The notes beneath the pieces were generated by a model. The model made no database searches and was not told the DNA's origin. It worked only from the letters and a program-made list of their open reading frames with translations. From assembly GCF_016798225.1 (NCBI RefSeq), contig NZ_JAEUYX010000006.1, positions 1 to 64,000 of the forward strand: 64,000 nucleotides of DNA, in the 5' to 3' direction. A program made the translations under genes and the position numbers. Numbering within the stretch: position 1 is the stretch's first letter; each line of letters begins with the position of its first letter. Source of the stretch: Anaerococcus sp. mt242. GTDB taxonomy: Bacteria; Bacillota; Clostridia; Tissierellales; Peptoniphilaceae. Shown here in pieces: positions 17,865 to 27,626 of the stretch.

Positions 17865-19149
17865 AATTAGTAGAGAACTAAATGAAATGAAATATAATGG
17901 AGAGTCAATTAAGCTTGCCATTTTGGGTGCAGGGAAAATGGGAACTAGTCTTATATCCCAACTTGCAAACATTGATGCTATGGAAGTAAAGCTTGTAATT
18001 GACCGTACTCCACAAAAAGCAATTGAGGCTTTAAAAAAAGCTGGTGTTGCTGAAGATAAGATAATTTACACCGATGATTATAACGAAGGATACGAAGTTT
18101 TAGAAAAGGGATATGTCTGTGTTTCAACAAATTATAGACTTTCTTATAAACTTTTACAAATAAATGCGGTTGTAGATTGTACAGGAAATCCATCTTTTGG
18201 AGCTGTTATTGCTAGAAAAACTATCCAATACCACAAACACATGATTTCATTTAATGTGGAGTGTGAAGCTACAGTTGGTCCAGTTTTACACGATATGGCA
18301 AAAAAAGCAGGGGTAGTTTATACAGGAATTCTTGGTGATGAACCAGGTGCGATAATTGATCTTTGTGAAAATGCCTTTGGTATGGGACTTGATGTCCTAG
18401 TAGCTGGAAAGGGCAAAAATAATAGACTTGATGAGTATGTAACTCCAGAAAGTGTTAAAACAGAAGCAAAAGAGAAAAATCTTTCTGCAAAAATGTTAAC
18501 AAGCTTTGTAGATGGAACAAACACTATGATTGAGCTTACAAGTGTATGTAATGCACTAGGATTTTTGCCAGATAAATTTGGTTGCCACGGTGTAGAATCA
18601 AGCCCTCAGACTGCAGTAGAAGACTTTAAATTAAAACAAGATGGTGGTATTCTTGATAATTACAAAGTTGTAGAATTCTCAAAAGGAATGGCACCAGGAG
18701 TATTTATCATTGTAACGAGTGATAAAGAAGATGTTAGAAATTTAATGAAGTTTTTAGGATTTGGAGATGGTCCAAATTACTTGATGTATAGACCTTACCA
18801 CCTAACAAGCCTTGAAGCTCCAATTACAATCTTTAAAGCGGTAGTAGAAAATGAAGCAACAATAGCCCCAATTCAAGGACAAGTTGCAGATACAGTAACA
18901 GTTGCTAAAAGAGATATCAAAAAAGGGGAAACCCTTGATGGTATAGGTAGCGAAAAAGTTTATGGTAAGATAACAAGCCACACAAGATCCATCCAAGAAG
19001 ACCTATTGCCAATAGGAATGATAACAGAAAAAACAGTTGCAACTTGCGATATAGCAAAAGATAGTCTAATAGATATGACTATGGTGGAGGTCGATGATAG
19101 AGCAACAATAACGAGACTTAGAAGAAGACAAAATTCAATGAAATTGTAA
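17857..19149 (+). CDS. NAD(P)-dependent dehydrogenase-like protein with SAF domain (COG4091 type)
   Basis: The 430-residue protein begins with a Rossmann fold (LAILGAGKMGTSL near residues 20-33) of the homoserine-dehydrogenase-like kind. It ends with a SAF domain (about 345-430, TVAKRDIKKGETLDG), a fold found in sialic acid synthases and sugar dehydratases. This architecture corresponds to the group long annotated as predicted homoserine dehydrogenase with SAF domain. The middle part carries DEPGA and a conserved cysteine/histidine stretch (GCHGVE). The substrate is not known to me. It overlaps the preceding gene by eight bases and ends the operon. Confidence 0.78.
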   Translation: MFKISRELNEMKYNGESIKLAILGAGKMGTSLISQLANIDAMEVKLVIDRTPQKAIEALKKAGVAEDKIIYTDDYNEGYEVLEKGYVCVSTNYRLSYKLLQINAVVDCTGNPSFGAVIARKTIQYHKHMISFNVECEATVGPVLHDMAKKAGVVYTGILGDEPGAIIDLCENAFGMGLDVLVAGKGKNNRLDEYVTPESVKTEAKEKNLSAKMLTSFVDGTNTMIELTSVCNALGFLPDKFGCHGVESSPQTAVEDFKLKQDGGILDNYKVVEFSKGMAPGVFIIVTSDKEDVRNLMKFLGFGDGPNYLMYRPYHLTSLEAPITIFKAVVENEATIAPIQGQVADTVTVAKRDIKKGETLDGIGSEKVYGKITSHTRSIQEDLLPIGMITEKTVATCDIAKDSLIDMTMVEVDDRATITRLRRRQNSMKL

Positions 19150-19150
19150 T

Positions 19151-19185
19151 AAAAAACGAAATGGGTTCCCCATTTCGTTTTTTAA
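19151..19185. terminator. Terminator after the ilvA-murE operon
   Basis: AAAAAACGAAATGGG pairs with CCATTTCGTTTTTT across a TTC-containing loop. It can act on both strands. Confidence 0.87.
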
Positions 19186-19257
19186 TTAGTTTCTTATGAC
19201 AATAAGTAAGTATTATTTTTTATTTATACGGCTAAGTAAATTATTAAAGATTGGTCT

Positions 19258-20433
19258 TTAAGCAAAAATTTCTCCAAGTTTTGTATCTTCAAGATTTTTT
19301 CCGTTAAAAACAATATCCTTAACATCATTTTGATACTTAATATCGCCCCAAAGGATGCCGCCTACATAGTCATCATTTAATTTGAATAATTTATAGATAT
19401 TTCCATCTTTTTCTTCTCTTATTTCTTCAATACCTTCACTTGAGTTTAGGCCAGCTGAGAATATTTTTGTATCACCTAAGGTAAGTACAGAGAATGGTTT
19501 TGGTTTTTCATACATTTGACTATCCCCAGCCATATTGTTTCCAGCGATTTTGCCCATTTCTTGACTACTTGTCCAAAGACCTATTGTAAAATCACCAATT
19601 TGTGCACAATCTCCAGCAGCGTAAATATTGTCATACTCTGTTTTTAGTCCATCATCTACCAAAACACCGCGGTCTACTTCAAGGCCAGAGTTTTTGGCAA
19701 GATCTATATTTGAACGGATACCTGCTTGGACCATAATTGCATCTGCTGGAATTTCGGTCCCGTCTGATAGTTTTATTCCTTTGGCTATACCATTTTCTTC
19801 AATTATTTCTTCTGTAAATTTACCAGTATAGGTTTTGATGCCCATGTCATTTAAAGTTTTTTCTAGTTTTTCTGATAAATCTTTATCAAGTTGGCGTGAT
19901 AGTAAATAGTCAAAACTTTCTATGACTGTTACATCTTTTTCTAAAAGTAGGGCAGAGTAAGCAGCTTCAAGACCTAGGATACCCCCGCCAATAACAATTA
20001 CCTTGTTTTTATCAGCTACATAATCCTTAAAGTCCATCAAATCATCAATAGTTCTTATTGCAAATACACCTTTGCTGTCAATATTTGTAATTGGAGGAAC
20101 AAATGGTCTAGCTCCTGTTGCTAAAAGAACTTTTCCATATTCGATTTCTTCTCCGTCACAAAGTATAGCAACGTTTTTGTCGGTATCGATTTTTTCTACA
20201 AAGCATTCTAATCTTTCATCTATTTTTCTTTCGTCATACCAAGGTTGTTTTTTTACAAACAAATCATCTTTATCAAAGTCTTGACTAATTAGATGAGAAA
20301 GTCTTGTTCTCCAATATGTGCTTGATTTTTCGTTTGATACTATCAAAATTGTAGCATCAGCATCTTTTTTTCTGATTTCTTCTGTAGCAGAAAGGCCGGC
20401 TATACCGTTACCTATAATTAAATAATCGTACAT
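19258..20433 (-). CDS. FAD/NAD-dependent oxidoreductase, NADH:rubredoxin reductase-like
   Basis: The 391 residues show an N-terminal FAD motif GNGIAGLSA (8-16), an NAD-binding motif GGGILGLEAAYSALLLEKDVTVIE near 149, and the second FAD motif IYAAGDCAQ near 265. It belongs to the class that includes clostridial NADH:rubredoxin oxidoreductase and the N-terminal module of NirB. Absence of a rubredoxin or BFD domain on the chain suggests a separate acceptor; a rubredoxin gene lies at 48307-48465. It is transcribed alone. A role in oxygen and peroxide reduction chains is inferred. Confidence 0.82.
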   Translation of the reverse strand: MYDYLIIGNGIAGLSATEEIRKKDADATILIVSNEKSSTYWRTRLSHLISQDFDKDDLFVKKQPWYDERKIDERLECFVEKIDTDKNVAILCDGEEIEYGKVLLATGARPFVPPITNIDSKGVFAIRTIDDLMDFKDYVADKNKVIVIGGGILGLEAAYSALLLEKDVTVIESFDYLLSRQLDKDLSEKLEKTLNDMGIKTYTGKFTEEIIEENGIAKGIKLSDGTEIPADAIMVQAGIRSNIDLAKNSGLEVDRGVLVDDGLKTEYDNIYAAGDCAQIGDFTIGLWTSSQEMGKIAGNNMAGDSQMYEKPKPFSVLTLGDTKIFSAGLNSSEGIEEIREEKDGNIYKLFKLNDDYVGGILWGDIKYQNDVKDIVFNGKNLEDTKLGEIFA

Positions 20434-20528
20434 AAATATTCCCCTTTTAAAAAATATAATTAATATATTAATTACATACCCTATTTGTTAAGAAAATATA
20501 TATGATAATTTAAAGGTATAATACTTGT

Positions 20529-21029
20529 ATGAGAAAAGCAAAGTTAAATGATTTAAGAAATATAAATAATATAGTTGATGATGCTAAAATTGCTCTAAAA
20601 GATGATGGGGTGGATCAGTGGCAAAATGGTAGTCCAGATATTATGCTTTTAGGCAGGCAAATATCAAGCGAAAATGCCTTTGTATATGAAAATGATGATA
20701 AAATTTTAGCCTATGCGTATTTGTCAGAGGACTATGAGCCAACTTATGCAGCAGTTATGAATATTATGAAAGGATCAGATGCCTACACTATCCATACCTT
20801 TTGTGTAGATTCAAAAGAAAAAGGCAAGGGCATAGCTAGCAAATTTTTTGATGATATAATTGCTTATGCAAAAGAAAATAATAAAGATTCATTACGTATA
20901 GACACCCATGAGGATAATTTTAAGATGCGTGGCCTTATTTCAAAGATGGGCTTTAAAGAGCTAGGCCAAATTTATATCAAGGATGCTGGCATGACAAAAC
21001 CACGCATAGCCTATGAATTGATATTATGA
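20529..21029 (+). CDS. GNAT-family N-acetyltransferase
   Basis: The 166-residue protein has the GNAT fold with the acetyl-CoA loop EKGKGIASKFFDDI near residues 99-112 and the preceding strand AYTIHTFCVD. The acceptor substrate is unknown. A TATAAT box at 20517-20522 lies only seven bases before the ATG, so the transcript could be nearly leaderless, although no good -35 box is seen and AAAGG at 20512 could serve as a distant ribosome site. Its end overlaps the helicase gene by four bases. Confidence 0.85.
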   Translation: MRKAKLNDLRNINNIVDDAKIALKDDGVDQWQNGSPDIMLLGRQISSENAFVYENDDKILAYAYLSEDYEPTYAAVMNIMKGSDAYTIHTFCVDSKEKGKGIASKFFDDIIAYAKENNKDSLRIDTHEDNFKMRGLISKMGFKELGQIYIKDAGMTKPRIAYELIL

Positions 21030-23602
21030 TAAATGAAGGTCAAAAATTAATCATAGAGTTTGGCAAAACTCCCGCTGCTGTAATTGCAGGACCTGGAACA
21101 GGAAAGACCTTTACCATAGTAAAAAAAGTAGTAGATTTGGTAAAAAATCATGGAATTCCTGCCAATAAAATTTTGATTACAACTTTTACCAAAAAGGCAG
21201 CAGCTGAGCTAAATACTAGGATTATTACTGAATTTAACAAAGAAAATATTAATTCTAATCTAAATGACCTTAAAATAGGTAACTTTCATAGTTTAGCATC
21301 TAGCTTTTTAGCTGATTACAAAAAGCTAGATGACAGATTTTTTGACAATAAGGTCATAGAGCCACAAATGGAGGGTTATTTAATCGAGCGAAATCTTGAT
21401 AGATTTTATAAAATCGATGGTTTTAGGGAAATTACAAATGGTTATGAAGTTTACACAATTCAAGATATTTTTGCCAAAATTACTAACAATCTAATAGACC
21501 CACAAGTTTTAAAAAATTCAAAAAATCCTAGGGATAGGCTAAGTTACGAGATTTTTAATACTCATCTAAATATTTTAAAGGAAAATCATCTTTTAAACTT
21601 CCAGATGATATTAAAAAACTTTTATGACTTGTTAGCTGATCCTATTATCGGCCCACAAATCCGTGATGATATTGATTTTGTAATCATAGATGAGTACCAA
21701 GATACAAATTTTATCCAGCAGGAAATCGCCTTTGGTCTTTTAAAAAACAAAAATATTATGGTTTTTGGAGATGATGACCAGTCACTATATAGATTTAGAG
21801 GAGCAGATCCTAAAAATTTATTAGAATTTGATGAGATTTGTAGGCAGAAATTAAATGCTCCTGCCAATTTTTATAAGTTAGATATAAATTATAGGTCAAA
21901 CCAAGCCATAATTGATGTTGCTCAAGATTTTATAAAAACAAATGAAAAATCAGATTTATTCACTAAGAATTTAAGGTCTAGTGATAGCAAGGTTAACCAA
22001 AATACAGTTGTTAAGGCTCGTGCAGAAAACTTGGAAAATTTGGTAAAAATAATTAATATCTTAAAAAAGGATTTAAATCTAAATCAAATAGCTTTTTTAT
22101 TTCCAACCCTAAATAATACCTATGCCAAAAATTTACAAAAATATTTAGAAAATAATGGGCTAGCAGTTTTAAATAAGGCAAGCACAAACTTTTTTGAATC
22201 CTATGAGATTAAAATTTTGGTCTATATTTTTGCAAAAACTTTTACATCATATCCATCAAACATTGGGTATCAAGAAAATTTGACAAAAGAAGATCTAGAT
22301 AAACTTTATTTTAGAAGGTATATAGCGTCATTGTTTGATGACCAATCTTTTAAATCAAACCAAATGGATGACTTTATAAAAGGATTTCAAAATACAAAAA
22401 ATATTTCCTTAAGCGAAGTTTTATATAAGTCTTTTAATCTGCCAATTTTAAAGAAAATTTTAGACAAAAATCTTGATAAGCTAGAAAATCAAAAGACTCA
22501 GAATAATATTGCAATCTTTAGCCAAAAACTTAGCGAATATGAAGAGATATTTGATAGGGAAAATCCAAATTATTATATAGAATTTATATATGGATATCTT
22601 TTTTATCACTATAAAACTAAAGCTATCAAAGAGTTTGAAAATCTTCCCGAAGAAACAGATGCCATAAATTTTATGACTATCCACAATGCTAAGGGCTTAG
22701 AATTTGATGTGGTTTTTGTCTCAGGGCTTAATGATTATCCAAGAGAGGATAGGAAAACTTTTTTGTCAGCCTATGAAAAAACAAGTGCAAATTCTGATGG
22801 GGGTCTCCGAGATTTTTATAGGAAATATTATACAGCCTTTACCCGTGCCAAAAAACTTTTGGTTCTTTTGGACAACTCTAGGGACAAAATTATCCAAGAC
22901 TTTGCAAATACCTTGCCAGATAGTTCGATTTTAAGAACAATTGATTTTAAAAAAGAAGAGACAAAAAAAGAAAAAGTAATTTTTGCCTATACAACAGATA
23001 TTGAAGTCTACCACTCTTGTCCTTTAAAATACAAATTTTTAAGAAAACTAAATTTTAAATTGCCCTTAAGCAAATCCTTGGAATTTGGAACCAATGTCCA
23101 CAAGTTAAGTGAGTATCTGGCCCAAAATCCTAATACTGATTTAAATAACGACTTTTTTGAAAATTTATTTACAAAAGACCCAGCCTACAAAAATCCACTA
23201 GAAAACTTTCAAATTAGAAATTTTGATGTAAACTCAACTGAGATAAACTTTAAGGCTGACAGAGATTTTTATATACTCCAAGGTAATATAGATATATTGC
23301 TAGATGGTAATACGATTTTGGATATCAAAACTGGATCTTATGATCAAAAAATCTTAGAAAAATACCAAAATCAGCTGATTACCTACAAATATTTAATGGA
23401 ATATAACAAGCAAAAAGTAAATCAAATGTATCTTTACTTTGTAAATCAAGATAAATTGCTAGCAGTAAATGAGACAGACTTTAATATTGATTTTATAGAT
23501 AATATTGCAAAAAATATCATAGATGACAATATTTATCAAAAAACATCTGATATTAATGAATGCAAGTACTGTCCTATGAAATATTATTGTGATAGATATT
23601 GA
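21026..23602 (+). CDS. UvrD-like helicase fused to a RecB/Cas4-type Fe-S nuclease domain
   Basis: An 858-residue superfamily 1A helicase: Walker A GPGTGKT near 28, motif Ia TFTKKAAAEL, motif II IDEYQDTN near 226, motif III GDDDQSLYRFRGA, motif V TIHNAKGLEFDVVF near 551 and motif VI YTAFTRAKK. The last 200 residues carry a PD-(D/E)xK nuclease: HSCPLKY, GTNVHKLSEYL, DILLDG...LDIKTG and a terminal CKYCPMKYYC, which with the first cysteine could bind a 4Fe-4S cluster as in AddB and Cas4. It is probably a DNA end-processing or repair enzyme. It is coupled to the GNAT gene by overlap. Confidence 0.88.
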   Translation: MINEGQKLIIEFGKTPAAVIAGPGTGKTFTIVKKVVDLVKNHGIPANKILITTFTKKAAAELNTRIITEFNKENINSNLNDLKIGNFHSLASSFLADYKKLDDRFFDNKVIEPQMEGYLIERNLDRFYKIDGFREITNGYEVYTIQDIFAKITNNLIDPQVLKNSKNPRDRLSYEIFNTHLNILKENHLLNFQMILKNFYDLLADPIIGPQIRDDIDFVIIDEYQDTNFIQQEIAFGLLKNKNIMVFGDDDQSLYRFRGADPKNLLEFDEICRQKLNAPANFYKLDINYRSNQAIIDVAQDFIKTNEKSDLFTKNLRSSDSKVNQNTVVKARAENLENLVKIINILKKDLNLNQIAFLFPTLNNTYAKNLQKYLENNGLAVLNKASTNFFESYEIKILVYIFAKTFTSYPSNIGYQENLTKEDLDKLYFRRYIASLFDDQSFKSNQMDDFIKGFQNTKNISLSEVLYKSFNLPILKKILDKNLDKLENQKTQNNIAIFSQKLSEYEEIFDRENPNYYIEFIYGYLFYHYKTKAIKEFENLPEETDAINFMTIHNAKGLEFDVVFVSGLNDYPREDRKTFLSAYEKTSANSDGGLRDFYRKYYTAFTRAKKLLVLLDNSRDKIIQDFANTLPDSSILRTIDFKKEETKKEKVIFAYTTDIEVYHSCPLKYKFLRKLNFKLPLSKSLEFGTNVHKLSEYLAQNPNTDLNNDFFENLFTKDPAYKNPLENFQIRNFDVNSTEINFKADRDFYILQGNIDILLDGNTILDIKTGSYDQKILEKYQNQLITYKYLMEYNKQKVNQMYLYFVNQDKLLAVNETDFNIDFIDNIAKNIIDDNIYQKTSDINECKYCPMKYYCDRY

Positions 23603-23642
23603 TTAAATTCTACTATGTAATACAATATAGCTAGGTGATATT

Positions 23643-23969
23643 ATGATAGAATCTCAAATGTTAAAGGGCGTCATCGAGGGAGTGATCCTTCATATAATAA
23701 AAAATAATGAAACCTACGGCTATGAAATAGTAGAAGAGCTTAAACGTAGCGGTTTTTACACGATGACAGAGGGGACAGTCTACCCAATTTTAACCAGACT
23801 TACAAAAAAAGGTTATATATTAGGTGGTTACAAAAAATCAGAAATCGGCCCAAAAAGAAAATATTATTATATTACAGCTAAGGGTAGAGAATATTTGACA
23901 AATTTTTATGTAAACTACGAGAAGCTTAACCAAGCAGTTTACAAGGTGATAGAAAAGGGGAACAAATGA
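23643..23969 (+). CDS. PadR-family transcriptional regulator
   Basis: The 108 residues form a winged helix typical of PadR proteins: YGYEIVEELKRSGF near 25, MTEGTVYPILTRLTKKGYI near 40-58, and GPKRKYYYITAKGREYL near 68-84, followed by a dimerisation helix. The family often responds to phenolic acids or cell-envelope drugs; no ligand can be inferred. It overlaps the pseudouridine synthase gene by four bases, and no exporter is adjacent, so the target is unclear. Confidence 0.9.
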   Translation: MIESQMLKGVIEGVILHIIKNNETYGYEIVEELKRSGFYTMTEGTVYPILTRLTKKGYILGGYKKSEIGPKRKYYYITAKGREYLTNFYVNYEKLNQAVYKVIEKGNK

Positions 23970-24664
23970 GAGTAGATAAGATGATAGGCAATGCAAAGCT
24001 AGACACACGACGCAATATCAAAAGAAATGCAAAAAAAGGTGCCCTAGTTATCAATGGAGAAATTGTAAAAGATTCATCTACTCAAGTTGATCCAAATGTC
24101 GATGAAGTTTTCTATATGGGAGAGTTTGTAGAATATTTTGACAATATTTATATAATTATGAACAAACCTGCAGGAGTTTTATCAGCTACAGTTGACGAAG
24201 AAGAAACTGTAGTAGACTTATTAGATGATTTTTATCAAATGCTTGACCTATCAATTGCAGGCAGACTTGATAAGGATACAACTGGACTTGTGCTATTATC
24301 AACTGATGGCAAATTTGTCCACAAAATTACCAGTCCAAATTCAAATATAGAAAAAACTTATGAAGTAGAAACCAAAGATACAATCGATGAGTCTTTTATA
24401 GAAGAATTTAAAAATGGTGTAGAAATCAAAGAGGAAGGCTACATAGCCCGTCCTGCAAAACTTGAAATAATAAATGAGAAAAAAGCAATAGTAAAAGTCA
24501 CTGAGGGTAAGTTTCATTTAGTAAAAAGACTGTTTTCAAATCTAGGCAATGAAGTGGTAAGTCTAAAACGCATTGCCATTGGAGATTTAAAACTTGATCC
24601 ATTTTTAAATGAGGGAGCTTATAGAGAGCTAAATGAGGATGAGCTTGAGCTCTTACTTGATTAA
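23966..24664 (+). CDS. 16S rRNA pseudouridine synthase (RsuA family)
   Basis: The protein isomerises uridine in small-subunit rRNA. Residues 1-45 are an S4 RNA-binding domain (RVDKMIGNAKLDTRRNIKR). The catalytic aspartate is in AGRLDKDTTGLVLLS near residue 97. PAGVLSA and EGKFHLVKRLF are typical of the RsuA/RluB/RluE/RluF group. At 232 residues it fits RsuA. It is translationally coupled to the PadR gene. Confidence 0.9.
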   Translation: MRVDKMIGNAKLDTRRNIKRNAKKGALVINGEIVKDSSTQVDPNVDEVFYMGEFVEYFDNIYIIMNKPAGVLSATVDEEETVVDLLDDFYQMLDLSIAGRLDKDTTGLVLLSTDGKFVHKITSPNSNIEKTYEVETKDTIDESFIEEFKNGVEIKEEGYIARPAKLEIINEKKAIVKVTEGKFHLVKRLFSNLGNEVVSLKRIAIGDLKLDPFLNEGAYRELNEDELELLLD

Positions 24665-24687
24665 AAGATACATAAAAGGAGGATTAT

Positions 24688-25284
24688 ATGTATCAAAAAT
24701 ATATAAAAAACATACTGGATTTTTTATTTGCTTTAATACTACTAATCCTTCTTAGTCCTGTATTTTTGATAATTGCAATAATTTCAAAGATAGAAGAACC
24801 AGACGGAACAGTATATTTTAAGCAAGAAAGGGCGGGAGTTTTTAATGAGCCTTTCCTATGCTACAAATTTAGGTCTATGAAAATGACTGCTCCAAAAAAC
24901 GCTTCCACATGGGAGCTTGAAAACCCAGAAGATTTTATAACCCCACTTGGAAAATTTTTAAGAAAAACATCCCTAGATGAACTTCCACAATTAATAAATA
25001 TCCTAAGGGGCGAAATGAGCTTTATAGGTCCAAGACCAGTTATTTTAAAAGAAAAAGAACTTTTAGATCTAAGAGCAGAAAATGGAGCATACATTGCAAA
25101 ACCAGGTATTACAGGGCTTTCTCAAATATCTGGAAGAGACAATCTATCTCCGAAATTAAAAGCAGAGACAGATGGTATTTATGCATCTGACATTACATTT
25201 ATCAATGATTTAAAGATATTTTTAAAGACAATTCCAAAAGTTTTATCAAGCGACGGGGTAACCGAAGGCAAACAAAACTTCTAG
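24688..25284 (+). CDS. Polyprenyl-phosphate sugar-phosphate transferase (monotopic, PglC-like)
   Basis: This 198-residue enzyme transfers a sugar phosphate from a UDP-sugar to undecaprenyl phosphate, the first step in building a surface glycan. It has one N-terminal hydrophobic helix (about 10-33) with a Ser-Pro break (LLSPVF) typical of the re-entrant helix. KFRSM follows near 59, with the catalytic Asp-Glu pair in TSLDELPQ near 96, GEMSFIGPRP near 108 and ISGRD near 144. AAAGGAGG precedes the ATG. No further glycan genes are adjacent. The sugar is unknown. Confidence 0.9.
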   Translation: MYQKYIKNILDFLFALILLILLSPVFLIIAIISKIEEPDGTVYFKQERAGVFNEPFLCYKFRSMKMTAPKNASTWELENPEDFITPLGKFLRKTSLDELPQLINILRGEMSFIGPRPVILKEKELLDLRAENGAYIAKPGITGLSQISGRDNLSPKLKAETDGIYASDITFINDLKIFLKTIPKVLSSDGVTEGKQNF

Positions 25285-25306
25285 GCTAAAGTTTTAAGGA
25301 AAATAT

Positions 25307-25335
25307 TTGCAATCAATAACAGATTATGATAAAGT
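25307..25335 (+). promoter_or_regulatory. Promoter of the glpP operon
   Basis: TTGCAA (25307-25312) and TAAAGT (25330-25335) are 17 bases apart. A nearby TATAAT at 25341-25346 is an alternative -10 box but lacks a partner. Transcription from the first pair would begin just before the leader hairpin at 25363. Confidence 0.5.
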
Positions 25336-25362
25336 ATGATTATAATAATATAGGTGATGAGG

Positions 25363-25394
25363 ACGAGCCGGATGAAATTTATGGGCTCGTTTTG
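25363..25394 (+). promoter_or_regulatory. Leader terminator hairpin upstream of glpP
   Basis: ACGAGCC (25363-25369) pairs with GGCTCGT (25384-25390) across a 14-base loop and is followed by TTTGTC. It lies between the promoter and the glpP ribosome site. A terminator in the leader is the known target type of GlpP, which prevents termination when glycerol-3-phosphate is present. Autoregulation here is inferred. Confidence 0.6.
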
Positions 25395-25413
25395 TCTATT
25401 ATTAGGAGGATTT

Positions 25414-25983
25414 ATGGAAAGCGAAAGTATTTTCGAAGAGCTTTATTCAAATCCTGTCATTATGGCAATAAAAAATAATAAAGATTTTAACAAATGTATG
25501 CAAAGCGATAACAAAATTGTATTTGTTTTGTATGGAAACCTTGAATCTATCCCTACTATTGTTAAAAAACTAAAAGATAATGGCAAGATTGTAATAGTTC
25601 ACGAAGATCTTATCGAGGGTCTGTCAAGCTCTACTTATGCAGCAAGCTTTATAAAAAGATATACTGAGGCCGATGGCATTATTTCTACCAAACCTGCAAA
25701 CGTTATTTATGCTAGAAAACTTGGTTTATTTGCAGTTTTAAGATTTTTTGTATTTGATAGCATGAGTTATGAAAATATGAAACAGACCATAAAAGATATA
25801 AGTTGCGATATCATAGAAATCCTGCCGGGCGTTATGCCAAATATAATAAAAGAGATAAAAAAGCGAACTAATATTCCACTTGTTGCAGGTGGGCTGATTT
25901 CTTCAAAGGAAGAGGTAATGGCTGCACTAAACTCAGGCTCCCTTGCAATCTCATCATCAAATTATAATGTATGGCAAATGTAG
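25414..25983 (+). CDS. glpP: Glycerol uptake operon antiterminator
   Basis: GlpP is an RNA-binding TIM-barrel protein that, with glycerol-3-phosphate, stops premature termination in glp leaders. The 189 residues include LFAVLRFFVFDS near 104, IIEILPGVMPNII near 131 and the phosphate-binding end LVAGGLISSKEEV near 154, all typical. I start it at ATG 25414, which has AGGAGG at an ideal distance; the reading frame also runs upstream through the leader hairpin, which is unlikely to be translated. It directly precedes glpK. Confidence 0.92.
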   Translation: MESESIFEELYSNPVIMAIKNNKDFNKCMQSDNKIVFVLYGNLESIPTIVKKLKDNGKIVIVHEDLIEGLSSSTYAASFIKRYTEADGIISTKPANVIYARKLGLFAVLRFFVFDSMSYENMKQTIKDISCDIIEILPGVMPNIIKEIKKRTNIPLVAGGLISSKEEVMAALNSGSLAISSSNYNVWQM

Positions 25984-25992
25984 CAAATCTAG

Positions 25993-27504
<1,512 letters not shown>

Positions 27505-27535
27505 AATAACGATATACAGCAAAATATTTTAGAGA

Positions 27536-27606
27536 AAAGAGTTACTTTGATAGATATAGGCGTACTTTACCCAAAAGTACCATAGCAAAGTAGCTCTTTT
27601 TTATTT
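27536..27606 (+). terminator. Complex hairpin between glpK and the glpA-like gene
   Basis: AAGAG-TTACTTTG (from 27537) pairs with CAAAGTAG-CTCTT and is followed by TTTTTATTT. Inside the loop a second stem, GTACTTT-ACCCA-AAAGTAC, can form. It is a strong intrinsic terminator sited directly before the glycerol-3-phosphate dehydrogenase, at the place where Bacillus glpD carries its GlpP-controlled leader terminator. It may act as an attenuator or as the glpPK terminator; I see no convincing promoter after it. Confidence 0.7.
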
Positions 27607-27626
27607 AGTACATAAAGGAGAAAATA

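Noticed and set aside
20485-20500. Possible Rex operator (TTGTTAA) between the flavoprotein and the GNAT gene
   Set aside because: Only the left half of the palindrome is present; the right half TTAACAA is missing at the needed distance.
25354-25413. Longer N-terminus for GlpP starting upstream
   Set aside because: The extra codons run through the leader hairpin and the ribosome site; the ATG at 25414 has an ideal AGGAGG and fits the family length.
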